In this document: positions 8,266 to 16,106 of the stretch, in pieces | Layout of the letters: the number at the start of each line of letters is the position of its first letter | Position numbering within the stretch: the stretch's first letter is position 1 | DNA from: Belliella calami | Lineage (GTDB): Bacteria > Bacteroidota > Bacteroidia > Cytophagales > Cyclobacteriaceae | Reading direction: 5' to 3' | Assembly: GCF_022549695.1 (NCBI RefSeq) | Contig: NZ_JAKZGS010000017.1 | Span: 31,456-95,455 of the forward strand | Length of the DNA: 64,000 bases | Made by a program: the position numbers and the translations under genes | The notes under the pieces: model-generated | Seen by the model: only the letters and a program-made list of their open reading frames with translations | What the model was told of the DNA's origin: nothing | Database searches by the model: none

Positions 8266-8481
8266 AGAATGTTTAGGATAATTCTTAATCCAGAGGCTGA
8301 TGGAGGTTTTACCGTCACAGTACCTTCTTTGCCTGGATGTGTAACATGGGGAGAAAGTATAGAAGAGGAAAAATTAATGGCGACAGAAGCTATTTCATTA
8401 TATCTTGAAGATATGGCTTCCAATGATGAAGATATACCAAATGATATGAATAGTCTTGAGTTATCCTTGGTAGTTTCCTAA
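8260..8481 (+). CDS. HicB-family antitoxin, apparently solitary
   Basis: 73 residues. MFRIILNPEADGGFTVTVPSLPGCVTWGESIEEEKLMATEAI shows the HicB fold pattern (xxDGGFxVxVPxLPGCxTxGxTxEEAxxNAxEAI). HicB proteins neutralise the HicA mRNA interferase; the short form here lacks an obvious C-terminal DNA-binding domain. No HicA frame is present on either side, so it may be an orphan antitoxin or a general HicB-like regulator. Confidence 0.75.
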   Translation: MKRMFRIILNPEADGGFTVTVPSLPGCVTWGESIEEEKLMATEAISLYLEDMASNDEDIPNDMNSLELSLVVS

Positions 8482-8827
8482 AGTATTGCCCTGAAATTTA
8501 TCATCTTATCTGATTATCACCTTGATTTTTTTGTTCTTTTATTCTCTTATGAAAATTGTACTCATAAAAAATTGAAATTACTGAATTAAGTATAAAATAC
8601 TGATTTTTGTTGTATTTCAAAATTATATTCCTTTTAAGGGGGGGGTAATTTTGGTTTAGAATTATATTCTAAAATTCAAACTAATAAAAGTACAAATCAA
8701 CGATATTTTATCTAGTGATTGTGACTAGGATTTTGATATTTATTTTTTGTGTTTTATAATTGGGAATCAATAGTTTTTAGTCTTTAGTTTTTGATCAGAG
8801 GTATATTGATATTTTAATTGGTGAATT
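8482..8827. other. Gene-free AT-rich stretch with a G8 tract
   Basis: No gene seen. Eight consecutive G at 8638-8645 is unusual in this AT-rich context. From about 8788 the sequence is homologous to the leader before the membrane-protein gene at 12744 (shared GGTATATTGATATTTTAATT), marking the start of the next cassette. Confidence 0.5.
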
Positions 8828-8992
8828 ATGAAGGTTTTTGCATTGCTTGTTTTTTATGCTGTAGGGCTTTTCGTTGTGGGTTATCTGGTATTGGGTACAG
8901 AGTCCATGTTGATGGCAGAATTGGCCAATCAGGTCGAAATAGAAATCTCGGAAAATGTGCTGCTGGATATGTTGGAACCAAACTGGAGATAA
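8828..8992 (+). pseudogene. In-frame deletion fusion: membrane-protein 5' end joined to ABC exporter 3' end
   Basis: The first 48-50 codons match the membrane protein at 12744 (MKVFALLVFYAVGLF start). The last codons (LEPNWR and stop) are the final codons of the C39 ABC exporter. The join lies at a shared AT(A/G)(T/C)TGGA string, so a deletion removed the rest of the membrane protein, the thioredoxin-like gene and nearly the whole exporter, yet kept frame. The 54-codon product has one hydrophobic helix and is probably non-functional. It leaves the start and spacing of the following HTH gene intact. Confidence 0.85.
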
Positions 8993-8993
8993 T

Positions 8994-9203
8994 ATGGCAG
9001 GGATGAAGTATTATGAACGAACAAAGCTCCTGATAGAGTTGATTGAGAAAAAGAAGACGGGTGGACCTGGTGACTTGGCTAAGACCATAGGAGTATCCAA
9101 AAGAATGGTTTATCTGATTATAGATGATTTGCGGTTGACACTTGGTCGGGATATCTGCTATTGTAAGGATGAAAAAAGTTATGTTTTTTATAAAAAAAGT
9201 TGA
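8994..9203 (+). CDS. Small HTH protein, copy 1
   Basis: 69 residues starting MAGMKYYERTKLLIEL. Residues about 24-45 (PGDLAKTIGVSKRMVYLIID) form a helix-turn-helix of the HTH_11/DeoR-like kind; the tail is GRDICYCKDEKSYVF. Homologues occur at 11430 (truncated), 16107 and as a remnant at 6461, always directly after the exporter or its remnant and directly before a conserved inverted repeat. It is likely the local regulator of peptide genes. Start at 8994 is chosen because it matches the intact cassette. Confidence 0.75.
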   Translation: MAGMKYYERTKLLIELIEKKKTGGPGDLAKTIGVSKRMVYLIIDDLRLTLGRDICYCKDEKSYVFYKKS

Positions 9204-9207
9204 TTGG

Positions 9208-9224
9208 GTGAAAGATTATTTCAC
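9208..9224 (+). promoter_or_regulatory. Conserved inverted repeat, cassette 2
   Basis: GTGAAAGATTATTTCAC, a 6-bp inverted repeat immediately after the HTH gene. Compared with the cassette at 11643 (GTGACA/TGTCAC) both arms carry the compensating change. Confidence 0.55.
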
Positions 9225-9286
9225 TGACCTGGGTTTAAGTTTGAATATCTTTTAAATAAATTTCAACACTTTAAAACTCACTAATT

Positions 9287-10144
9287 ATGAAAAGGATAGT
9301 ATTAACTTTGGGGATTGTTTGTTTTTTGGTCTTTAGCTGTAACAATGAAATAGACGATAGCAATATTGTTGAAAATGAGGTTGTCGAAAATTCAGGGATT
9401 GACTATTCTATATTTACGGAAGCTTATATAAATACAACTAAAAAACAATCTAATAGTAAAGTCTATAATTTTGGAGTTCATGAGAATTTGGAAAGGGATA
9501 TGATTGTATTTTTGGATAGGAAATATCCAGATAAGGACTTAATTTCGACCTATGATGACATGATTGCATCATATAAGTTAGCCAATCCTAAGTTCAAAAA
9601 TAATATTGCTTTTAGTTTATCCGAGACTAATGATTTACAGGAAGAAATTAAAAGTTTGAATCTTTCAACTGAATCCGAAGAATTTCTAATTAATTTATCA
9701 GGAGCTTTTGATCAATTATTATATAATTCAAGTGATGATTATGTGGAGGAAGATGTTATGGTAAATATCACAAATGAACTGGATGAGATGACGTCTTTCG
9801 TTAACATGAGTAATCTTATACCAATAAATGAAAAATTCATACTTTTGGAATCTTTAGAAGCATACAAGGTAAATTTACCATTGCTATTGTCAGAAATTTC
9901 TTCTAACGGTATCGTCAATGGAAGATGGCTTAAGAGATTGCTGAGACAGGTTACTACGGTAGTAGTAAATATAGCAGTAGGAGTAGCAACAGGAGCCGTT
10001 CTTGGTGGCTTGACTGGTGCGATTATTGGTGGTTCAGTAGGTCTTGCGACAGGTGTCTATATGATTGCAAACAACGAATGTTATGCAGCCTTTTGTTGGC
10101 CATCGGGTAGAATGTCTTGTCAAACAGGTAACTGTATTTTTTGA
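9287..10144 (+). CDS. Lipoprotein with bacteriocin-like Gly-rich, Cys-rich C-terminus
   Basis: 285 residues. The N-terminus MKRIVLTLGIVCFLVFSC carries a lipobox with Cys18. Residues 30-215 are acidic and mostly helical. The C-terminal 70 residues change character: RWLKRLLRQ, then a long glycine-zipper helix (AVGVATGAVLGGLTGAIIGG) and a tail with four cysteines (ECYAAFCWP, MSCQTGNCIF). It sits where the other cassettes carry a GG-leader peptide gene, after HTH gene and inverted repeat. It may be a lipoprotein-tethered toxin or immunity-toxin fusion; this is inference. No family recognised. Confidence 0.6.
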   Translation: MKRIVLTLGIVCFLVFSCNNEIDDSNIVENEVVENSGIDYSIFTEAYINTTKKQSNSKVYNFGVHENLERDMIVFLDRKYPDKDLISTYDDMIASYKLANPKFKNNIAFSLSETNDLQEEIKSLNLSTESEEFLINLSGAFDQLLYNSSDDYVEEDVMVNITNELDEMTSFVNMSNLIPINEKFILLESLEAYKVNLPLLLSEISSNGIVNGRWLKRLLRQVTTVVVNIAVGVATGAVLGGLTGAIIGGSVGLATGVYMIANNECYAAFCWPSGRMSCQTGNCIF

Positions 10145-10170
10145 TAATTATTTGAATAACAATTTAACTT

Positions 10171-10554
10171 ATGAAAAAAGTAATGTTAAAATCATGGGTT
10201 TTGGTATTTGTTTTACTTTTTAAGTATGAGTTTTCTTTGGCTCAAGATAATGAGTCCAATCCTATAATTTACTCTCAAAAAATAGATAGGATGGAAAATA
10301 TACTGGAGGTATGGAATGCCAATCGAGGTACTTTGTATCTTAGGGAAAGCACGGTCGAATTTGTGCCAAAAAACACCAATGGTAGAGGAGCTTTTGAATT
10401 GGAATATGAGGATATTATTTCTGTGAAAAGACGTTTTTCACTTATTTTCCCTAATCGAATATTTATTATAGATAAAAATTATTCGAAAATCAAAATCTTC
10501 ACTTATAAAAGAAGGCAGATTATAGATATCATTCGATCAAAAATGGAGGGATGA
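10171..10554 (+). CDS. Exported GRAM/PH-like domain protein
   Basis: 127 residues with a signal peptide (cleavage near ...EFSLAQ, residue 25). ANRGTLYLRESTVEFVPK, FELEYEDIISVKRRF and FPNRIFIIDKNYSKIKI follow the strand pattern of GRAM/PH-like domains. It starts 26 bases after the Cys-tailed lipoprotein, in an apparent operon, and is followed by a strong terminator, so the pair forms one unit. It could be the cognate immunity or partner protein. Function unknown. Confidence 0.6.
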   Translation: MKKVMLKSWVLVFVLLFKYEFSLAQDNESNPIIYSQKIDRMENILEVWNANRGTLYLRESTVEFVPKNTNGRGAFELEYEDIISVKRRFSLIFPNRIFIIDKNYSKIKIFTYKRRQIIDIIRSKMEG

Positions 10555-10630
10555 TATTGAGGTAATTGAAGAATCATAGAGGGTTCATGAATAAGTTTAG
10601 CCAATTTAAATAGGTAAATGGTTTCAGTTT

Positions 10631-10676
10631 CAGGCTATTTTAGTTGTAGGCAATTAAAATAGCCTGATTTTTTTTA
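10631..10676 (+). terminator. Rho-independent terminator
   Basis: CAGGCTATTTTA pairs perfectly with TAAAATAGCCTG over a 12-base loop and is followed by a run of T. It closes the 9287-10554 unit. Confidence 0.85.
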
Positions 10677-10702
10677 GAAGTGTGAAGTAGTACTATTCTC
10701 AC

Positions 10703-11428
10703 TTGTATTTTATCAATCTGCCATTATAGGATGGCTTTGTGTAGTAGGTTCTTTGGCATTTCTCTTTGTAGGATGGAGGTATCACCGTCCTATCATTGCC
10801 AAACAAAAGGAAGTCATGGCAGCCCATGCACTGAATGAGACCCAATACATCGATAGTCTCACAGGGATTCAGGTTCTAAGGTCATATGGCAGGGAGGAGG
10901 TGTTTCGCCAACGGATCGATCAGGTTTATACCCATTATCAAAGCAAAGGGTATGATTTGGTTATTTTGGGCAATAACTTTTCCTTTTTTACACAGGTCAT
11001 TGTGGCTGTGTTCATGAGTTTACTTTTTGGTTTAGGAGTTTACTTGGTTTTTCAGGAAAACCTGCAATTGGGTGAGCTGATGGCATTGATACAGGTTGGG
11101 AGTTCCATCATTCCCGCAGTGGCGGGATTGGTCGTTGCCAATATTCAATTTCAGGAAGCCAAAGATTCTAATCCTAGACGAAGCCACATCGGCGATGGAT
11201 TATGGGACAGAGCGGAAGGTTCAGGCACTGGTGCGTGAGTATGTGAAAAGTACAGTTGCATCACTCTTACTGATCACCCATCAGCCAACCTTGGCAGCGA
11301 GTATGGACAAGGTGATGATCTTGGAGCAAGGCCAAATATCCGCTTATGGCACAGCTAGTGAACTGCTGCAAGCGGATAATCTTCTAAGCAGAGCCTATCA
11401 AAATATATTGGAACCAAACTGGAGATAA
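10703..11428 (+). pseudogene. Degenerate C39 ABC exporter (5' and internal deletions)
   Basis: Homologous at DNA level to the intact exporter from about 14812 to its end. The 5' 900 bp, including the whole C39 peptidase, are missing. A second deletion of 566 bp joins the codons for QFQEAK to those for KILILDEATS at a CCAAAG microhomology (the two CCAAAG strings lie at 15270 and 15836 in the intact gene), removing Walker A and the signature motif and shifting the frame. The C-terminal piece (11096-11428 frame) remains open. It cannot encode a working transporter. Confidence 0.9.
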
Positions 11429-11429
11429 G

Positions 11430-11600
11430 ATGGCAGGATTGAAGTATTACGAACGGACGAAACTCCTGATAGAGTTGATCGAGAAAAAGAAGACGGGGTG
11501 TCCATCCAAATTGGCCAAGAGGCTTCAAGTACACAAGCGAACGGTCTATAGAATTATTGATGATCTTCGTCTTTCATCAAGTATTGAGATTGTTTACTGA
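11430..11600 (+). CDS. Small HTH protein, copy 2, truncated by a stop codon
   Basis: 56 residues, MAGLKYYERTKLLIEL with HTH region PSKLAKRLQVHKRTVYRIID. The helix-turn-helix sequence has diverged from copies 1 and 3 (recognition helix differs). A TGA replaces the cysteine codon found in the others (CYC becomes VY-stop); the downstream frame still reads KDSESYIF, so the stop is recent. The DNA-binding part is intact and the protein may work with a different target specificity. Confidence 0.65.
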   Translation: MAGLKYYERTKLLIELIEKKKTGCPSKLAKRLQVHKRTVYRIIDDLRLSSSIEIVY

Positions 11601-11642
11601 AAAGATTCAGAAAGTTATATTTTTTTAAAAAATAATTGATTG

Positions 11643-11661
11643 GGTGACAGGAAATGTCACC
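11643..11661 (+). promoter_or_regulatory. Conserved inverted repeat, cassette 3
   Basis: GGTGACAGGAAATGTCACC, a 7-bp inverted repeat with a 5-base centre, in the same position as at 6571, 9208 and 16322. Followed by TATACTTGTATAG, a near match to the TAnnTTTG promoter box, conserved before all three peptide genes. Confidence 0.55.
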
Positions 11662-11720
11662 AGACCTAAATTATACTTGTATAGTTAAATAAATTATCAA
11701 CCAAATAAATTAAATTTGTT

Positions 11721-11933
11721 ATGAGAGAATTAAGTATTGAAAAAATGGAGATGGTTAGTGGTGGAAAGAATGCGGTTGGCTGTGCAGCTGGAATAATTAC
11801 AATGGCTGCGATTGCAGGATTTGCGCTTTCAAATCCAGTAGGTTTTGGTGCAGCATTTTTGTATGGTGCAGGTAGTGGTATTCTTGCATCGACCACAGGC
11901 GCAGCTGCACTGGCTATAATGGAAGCTTGTTAA
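11721..11933 (+). CDS. GG-leader bacteriocin-like peptide 2
   Basis: 70 residues: leader MRELSIEKMEMVSGG and a 55-residue mature part rich in Gly/Ala with Cys at mature positions 6 and 55 (the last residue). GAAFLYGAGSGILASTTGAA contains GxxxG-type spacing. A disulfide between the two cysteines would make a ring-like peptide; this is inference. The putative immunity gene at 11988 follows. Confidence 0.8.
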   Translation: MRELSIEKMEMVSGGKNAVGCAAGIITMAAIAGFALSNPVGFGAAFLYGAGSGILASTTGAAALAIMEAC

Positions 11934-11947
11934 ACAATTAATTTAGA

Positions 11948-11972
11948 GACCTGTAATTTGAATTTTCAGGTC
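11948..11972 (+). terminator. Hairpin directly after peptide gene 2
   Basis: GACCTG pairs with CAGGTC over a 13-base AT loop. Position conserved, sequence not, relative to the hairpins at 6856 and 16587. No T-run. Confidence 0.45.
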
Positions 11973-11987
11973 CTTAATGAATTAAAT

Positions 11988-12389
11988 ATGATCATGAAAA
12001 AAAAGCATTTGGCTATATTTCATATGTTTTGGTCAATTGGTATAGTTGTCCTTGTTTGTCTTAGTTTGGAAGAGTTTAAATTTTTACCTGTCCTAGCTGT
12101 AGTTTCTATGGCATTAGCAATTAATTATGCTATATATGCAAACTACAAAAATGATTTATCAGAAAATAGAAGTGGAATGAAAAAGACAAAGCAATTGGAA
12201 AGAAATAAGAAATTGAAAATAATTTTTAGTGTGATTGCACTTTTGTTATTTTCCATTCAGTTGTTAATCTCTTATGGTTTGGTTAGTTTTAAATACGAAT
12301 CCTATTTTGGGGCTATTGTTTTGTTCATTTTAGTTGTCTTGATGTCAATAATCATTTTTAAGCAAAAGAAGTCTGAGTCTTTAGAATAA
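11988..12389 (+). CDS. Polytopic membrane protein, putative immunity protein A
   Basis: About 133 residues from ATG 11988 (11994 equally possible; an upstream TTG at 11958 is inside the hairpin). Four hydrophobic segments in two pairs, separated by a basic loop (SGMKKTKQLERNKKLK). EEFKFLPVLAVVSMALAINY aligns with TELKILPMLAVVFMATGINY in the protein at 17202, so the two are paralogues, each following a GG-peptide gene. Immunity function is inferred from pairing with the peptide. Confidence 0.65.
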   Translation: MIMKKKHLAIFHMFWSIGIVVLVCLSLEEFKFLPVLAVVSMALAINYAIYANYKNDLSENRSGMKKTKQLERNKKLKIIFSVIALLLFSIQLLISYGLVSFKYESYFGAIVLFILVVLMSIIIFKQKKSESLE

Positions 12390-12531
12390 TGAGTTTTTAA
12401 TATTTGTGATCAGAACTGGCTAAATGTACTAACCCAATTAATGGAATAGCACCATGCTCTAAAGGCTTTTTCTATTCTAGGGTCTTGATTTGGCCTTAGT
12501 TGTTTATGAAGGGGTTATAGTTGAAATGAAT

Positions 12532-12575
12532 AATTATCGAAACTTGTTAATAATGCAAGTTTCGATAATTTGTTT
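12532..12575 (+). terminator. Perfect 15-bp stem terminator
   Basis: AATTATCGAAACTTG pairs perfectly with CAAGTTTCGATAATT over a 9-base loop and is followed by TGTTT. It lies between the immunity-like gene and the next cassette. Confidence 0.65.
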
Positions 12576-12680
12576 AAGCCTTTTCCTTCAGAAAAAAGTA
12601 AGCGAAATTATATGAATCCATTCAATCAATTCGAGAAAACTGTTAAAATTGCGAAACCGCTAAGAATGATCGGATTATTT
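12576..12680 (+). pseudogene. Fragment of the immunity-like gene
   Basis: About 105 bp matching 17356-17460, the middle of the membrane protein gene at 17202 (shared ATGAATCCATTCAATCAATT), but with frame-breaking differences. It shows that an earlier copy once stood here before the next cassette arrived. Confidence 0.75.
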
Positions 12681-12743
12681 TATTCCTTGTTTTTAGGATT
12701 TAGTTTTTGATCAAAGGTATATTGATATTTTAATTGGTGAATT

Positions 12744-13373
12744 ATGAAGGTTTTTGCATTGCTTGTTTTTTATGCGGTAGGGCTTTTTGTGATGGGTTAC
12801 TTGATATTGGATACAGAGTCCATGCTGACCGCAGAATTGGCCAGTCAAATTGATATTGAGATCCCAGAAAACGTCCTTTTGGATATGCTGGAGGAAATGA
12901 GGTATTGGAGTAAATTTTCAGCCTTACTCACTTTGGCGCTTTTGACGATTAAGTGTTTTCTGATGGCTTTAGTGCTGTATGCAGGACTTTTCTTTGCCAA
13001 TAGGCACCAAGGTGTTAAGTTGGGGAGTTTGTTCAAGGTAGCAGTGTATGCAGAAAGTATCATTGTCTTGGCAGGGATGGTAAAAGTTGCGTTTGGGGCA
13101 TTTTCCGATTTTACTTATACGGAATTTTCGCTTTTTTACCCTTTGTCGGTTTTGAGTTTTCTAAACCCAGAGGCAATTCAACCTTTATGGTATTATCCAT
13201 TACAGTTGCTGAATGTATTTGAAATCATATACATCTTTTTATTGATTTATTTCTTTAGTCAAGAAATTGAAATCAAGAAGACTGAAAGTTCCAAAGTTGT
13301 ATTGGGTTCATATCTTTTTTCTATGAGCTTTTGGTTGATTTTGATCTTGTTTTTAACCTTAAACTTTACCTAA
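12744..13373 (+). CDS. Polytopic membrane protein of the peptide-export cassette (Yip1-like?)
   Basis: 209 residues with about five hydrophobic segments (1-22, 58-84, 105-116, 150-172, 187-207) and an acidic external loop near 35-50. Overall look is of Yip1-domain membrane proteins but I am not certain. It starts the intact cassette; 3 bases separate it from the thioredoxin-like gene. A 5' fragment is preserved at 8828. Likely accessory to export or self-protection; function unknown. Confidence 0.65.
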   Translation: MKVFALLVFYAVGLFVMGYLILDTESMLTAELASQIDIEIPENVLLDMLEEMRYWSKFSALLTLALLTIKCFLMALVLYAGLFFANRHQGVKLGSLFKVAVYAESIIVLAGMVKVAFGAFSDFTYTEFSLFYPLSVLSFLNPEAIQPLWYYPLQLLNVFEIIYIFLLIYFFSQEIEIKKTESSKVVLGSYLFSMSFWLILILFLTLNFT

Positions 13374-13376
13374 TCC

Positions 13377-13916
13377 ATGGTGAGAAAAATAGTTTTGTTG
13401 TTTATAGTTGTCGGGATGTTGGGCATGTTGGGTCTTTTTGCTTGGAAATATCAGAAGAAATCAGAAAATATTGCCCAGATCAAAGAGCAGATTCAAGTTG
13501 TTCCCAATTTTTGGCTAAAATCTTTAGATGAAGAGACATTCTCAATTAGTGATTTTGCCTCAGGAAGTCCATTGCTTATCATTTATTTCAATTCGACCTG
13601 TGAGATGTGCAAGATTGAACTTAATGCACTCAATGAGCGATTTACTGAATTTGGGCAAATCAATATACTATTGGCAAGTTCTCAAGAAAGGGAAGAGTTG
13701 GAAGGATTTATGGATAAATATCCATTTGTCTCCGAATCAAATATAAAAGTGGCATTGGATGACGAAATGAAGCTTTCGGGCTACCTCGGGGTCAAATCTG
13801 TACCAAGTGTTTTTTGCTACGATTCTAAAGGGGAGCTAATTGCCAACTACCAAGGGCCTGTGAAATTAGACATCCTGCTGGATAAACTTTTGGACAGAAA
13901 GGAGGTGGAGAAATGA
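13377..13916 (+). CDS. Membrane-anchored TlpA/thioredoxin-like protein
   Basis: 179 residues. An N-terminal anchor (residues 4-22) is followed by a thioredoxin-like fold: FWLKSLDEETFSISDF, then the redox pair C75-E-M-C78 after LLIIYFNST, and cis-Pro region SVPSVF. Such proteins reduce or isomerise disulfides in the periplasm. All three GG-peptides exported by the adjacent transporter carry two or three cysteines, so it probably handles their disulfides. Its stop overlaps the exporter start by 4 bases (ATGA), showing tight coupling. Confidence 0.8.
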   Translation: MVRKIVLLFIVVGMLGMLGLFAWKYQKKSENIAQIKEQIQVVPNFWLKSLDEETFSISDFASGSPLLIIYFNSTCEMCKIELNALNERFTEFGQINILLASSQEREELEGFMDKYPFVSESNIKVALDDEMKLSGYLGVKSVPSVFCYDSKGELIANYQGPVKLDILLDKLLDRKEVEK

Positions 13917-16105
13917 AATTAGCAACATTCAAATTAAAGAAGTTTCATGTAACCCAATTGGGGGAATATGCCTGTGGCTTGGCTTGCCTGAGTACCATTT
14001 CCAAATATCATGGTGGAGAAGTCACACAGGAAAAGCTTCGTGATGTAAGTGGGACAACCATGTCAGGAACTACACTCCTTGGTCTGATCCAAGCAGCCGC
14101 AGAGATTGGGTTGGAGGCAAAGGGCTTTGAAGCAGAAGTCAAGCACCTTAAAGAACAGGAAGCCCCAGTGATTCTGCATGTGGTCATGGACAAGGTGAGA
14201 GAGCATTATATAGTGTGTTTTGGCTTTGATGGGGAGAGGTTTTGGCTGAGTGATCCCGGAGTGGGAATTGTTTCTATGAATGAAACGGAGCTGATGAATA
14301 TCTGGAAGTCCGGTATTTTGCTTCAAGTAAATCCTACCGAAAAGTTCCAGACACAGAAAATCCAATCCAACTCCAAAATGGATTGGTTCAAATCCCTGAT
14401 TGCAGAAGATATTCCAATTCTATTGGTTGCGACTGTTTTGGGGACTTTGATGGCTATTACAGGACTTTCTACTGCGATTTTTTCCCAAAAACTGATTGAT
14501 GATTTTCTTCCTAACCAAACTTATGACAAAGCCATTTTGGGTGTGGTTGCTTTGGGGTTGCTTTTGCTATTCAGGTCATTGCTTGGTTATTTCCAAGGTG
14601 TCTTTATGGCAAGACAGGGTAGAGATCTGAATATCCGGATTGTATCATCTTTTATTGAAAAGATTTTGCATCTGCCGATGAAGTACTTCAAGGGCTTCAG
14701 TACTGGTGACCTGATTGCAAGGATGAACGATTCTCTTCGGATCAAAAATACTGTTTCCCTGATTACTGGGACGGTGATTATTAATTTATTGGTTGTGGTG
14801 GTGTCCTTGGCCTTTGTATTTTATCAATCTGCCATTATAGGATGGCTTTGTGTAGTAGGTTCTTTGGCATTTTTATTTGTGGGTTGGCGATATCACCTTC
14901 CTATCATTGCCAAACAAAAGGAAGTCATGGCAGCCCATGCGCTGAATGAGACACAATACATCGATAGTCTGACAGGGATTCAGGTACTAAGGTCATATGG
15001 CAGGGAGGATGTGTTTCGCCAACGGATCGATCAGGTTTATACCCATTATCAGACCAAGGGATATGATTTGGCTATTTTGGGCAATAACTTTTCCTTTTTT
15101 ACACAGGTCATTGTGGCTGTGTTCATGAGTTTACTTTTTGGTTTAGGAGTTTATTTGGTTTTTGAAGAAAATCTGCAATTGGGTGAGCTGATGGCATTGA
15201 TACAGGTAGGCAGTTCGATCATTCCAGCTGTAGCGGGATTGGTAGTCGCCAATATACAGTTTCAGGAAGCCAAAGTGGCTTTTGACAGGATGCATGAGAT
15301 TGCAGGATTGAAAGAAGAAGATCAAACGATATCGGAGAGCAATTCTAAAACTATCAATCCTGAATGCCTTTTGGCAGTCGATCAGGTGATGTTCCGTTAC
15401 CCAGGGAGAAGTTCCATCCTGAAAGGGGTAAGCTTTGAGTTGCATGCAGGTCAGACCACAGCTCTGTTTGCCCCGGTAGGTACAGGGAAGAGTACACTGG
15501 TGGATTTGATTCAGCGCTTTTATCTTCCAGAGCAAGGGGGTGTCCAAATGCCGTTTTTGGGAATAGGAGAAATCAGCTTGAAACATTGGCGGGATCAATT
15601 GGGGGTAGTAAACCAAAAAGAGAAGCTATTCAACAGCTCTGTTTTGGATAATATAGCTTTGAGCAATACCCAGGAGGAGCTGGAAGCTACAGCAAGAGTA
15701 CTACAAGAATTGGGTTGGTGGGATATGTTTGCAGGATTGCCACAGGGAGTATTGACACTCTGTGGAGAAGACGGCAGGAATCTCTCTGGCGGGCAGCGCC
15801 AACTTGTGGGTCTGGCAAGGGCCATGGTCAGAAAACCAAAGATTCTAATCCTCGACGAAGCTACATCGGCGATGGATTACGGGACAGAGCGGAAGGTTCA
15901 GGTATTGGTGAGGGATTATGTGAACAACACAGGTGCATCCCTTTTGCTGATCACCCATCAGCCAACCTTGGCAGCGAGTATGGACAGGGTAATGATCTTG
16001 GAGCAAGGCCAAATATCCGCTTATGGCACAGCTAGTGAACTGCTGCAAGCGGATAATCTTCTAAGCAGAGCCTATCAAAATATATTGGAACCAAACTGGA
16101 GATAA
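13913..16105 (+). CDS. Peptidase-containing ABC exporter (C39, bacteriocin processing)
   Basis: 730 residues, a full PCAT. The N-terminal C39 peptidase has oxyanion Gln15, catalytic Cys21 (YACGLAC), His98 (REHYIV) and Asp114 (SDPG). A six-helix transmembrane domain spans about 160-440. The ATPase has Walker A at 520-527 (APVGTGKS; the first Gly of the usual GxxGxGKS is Ala), signature LSGGQ at 624-628 and Walker B ILILDEATS. It should cut the double-glycine leaders and export the peptides at 6647, 11721 and 16400. It is the only intact exporter; two deleted copies exist at 8828 and 10703. Confidence 0.92.
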   Translation: MKLATFKLKKFHVTQLGEYACGLACLSTISKYHGGEVTQEKLRDVSGTTMSGTTLLGLIQAAAEIGLEAKGFEAEVKHLKEQEAPVILHVVMDKVREHYIVCFGFDGERFWLSDPGVGIVSMNETELMNIWKSGILLQVNPTEKFQTQKIQSNSKMDWFKSLIAEDIPILLVATVLGTLMAITGLSTAIFSQKLIDDFLPNQTYDKAILGVVALGLLLLFRSLLGYFQGVFMARQGRDLNIRIVSSFIEKILHLPMKYFKGFSTGDLIARMNDSLRIKNTVSLITGTVIINLLVVVVSLAFVFYQSAIIGWLCVVGSLAFLFVGWRYHLPIIAKQKEVMAAHALNETQYIDSLTGIQVLRSYGREDVFRQRIDQVYTHYQTKGYDLAILGNNFSFFTQVIVAVFMSLLFGLGVYLVFEENLQLGELMALIQVGSSIIPAVAGLVVANIQFQEAKVAFDRMHEIAGLKEEDQTISESNSKTINPECLLAVDQVMFRYPGRSSILKGVSFELHAGQTTALFAPVGTGKSTLVDLIQRFYLPEQGGVQMPFLGIGEISLKHWRDQLGVVNQKEKLFNSSVLDNIALSNTQEELEATARVLQELGWWDMFAGLPQGVLTLCGEDGRNLSGGQRQLVGLARAMVRKPKILILDEATSAMDYGTERKVQVLVRDYVNNTGASLLLITHQPTLAASMDRVMILEQGQISAYGTASELLQADNLLSRAYQNILEPNWR

Positions 16106-16106
16106 G

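Noticed and set aside
8818..9006. Open frame in another phase over the deletion fusion
   Set aside because: It is out of frame with the homologous membrane protein and exporter codons, which explain the DNA fully.
15715..16035. Open frame in the +2 phase inside the exporter gene
   Set aside because: Shadow of the conserved ATPase region.
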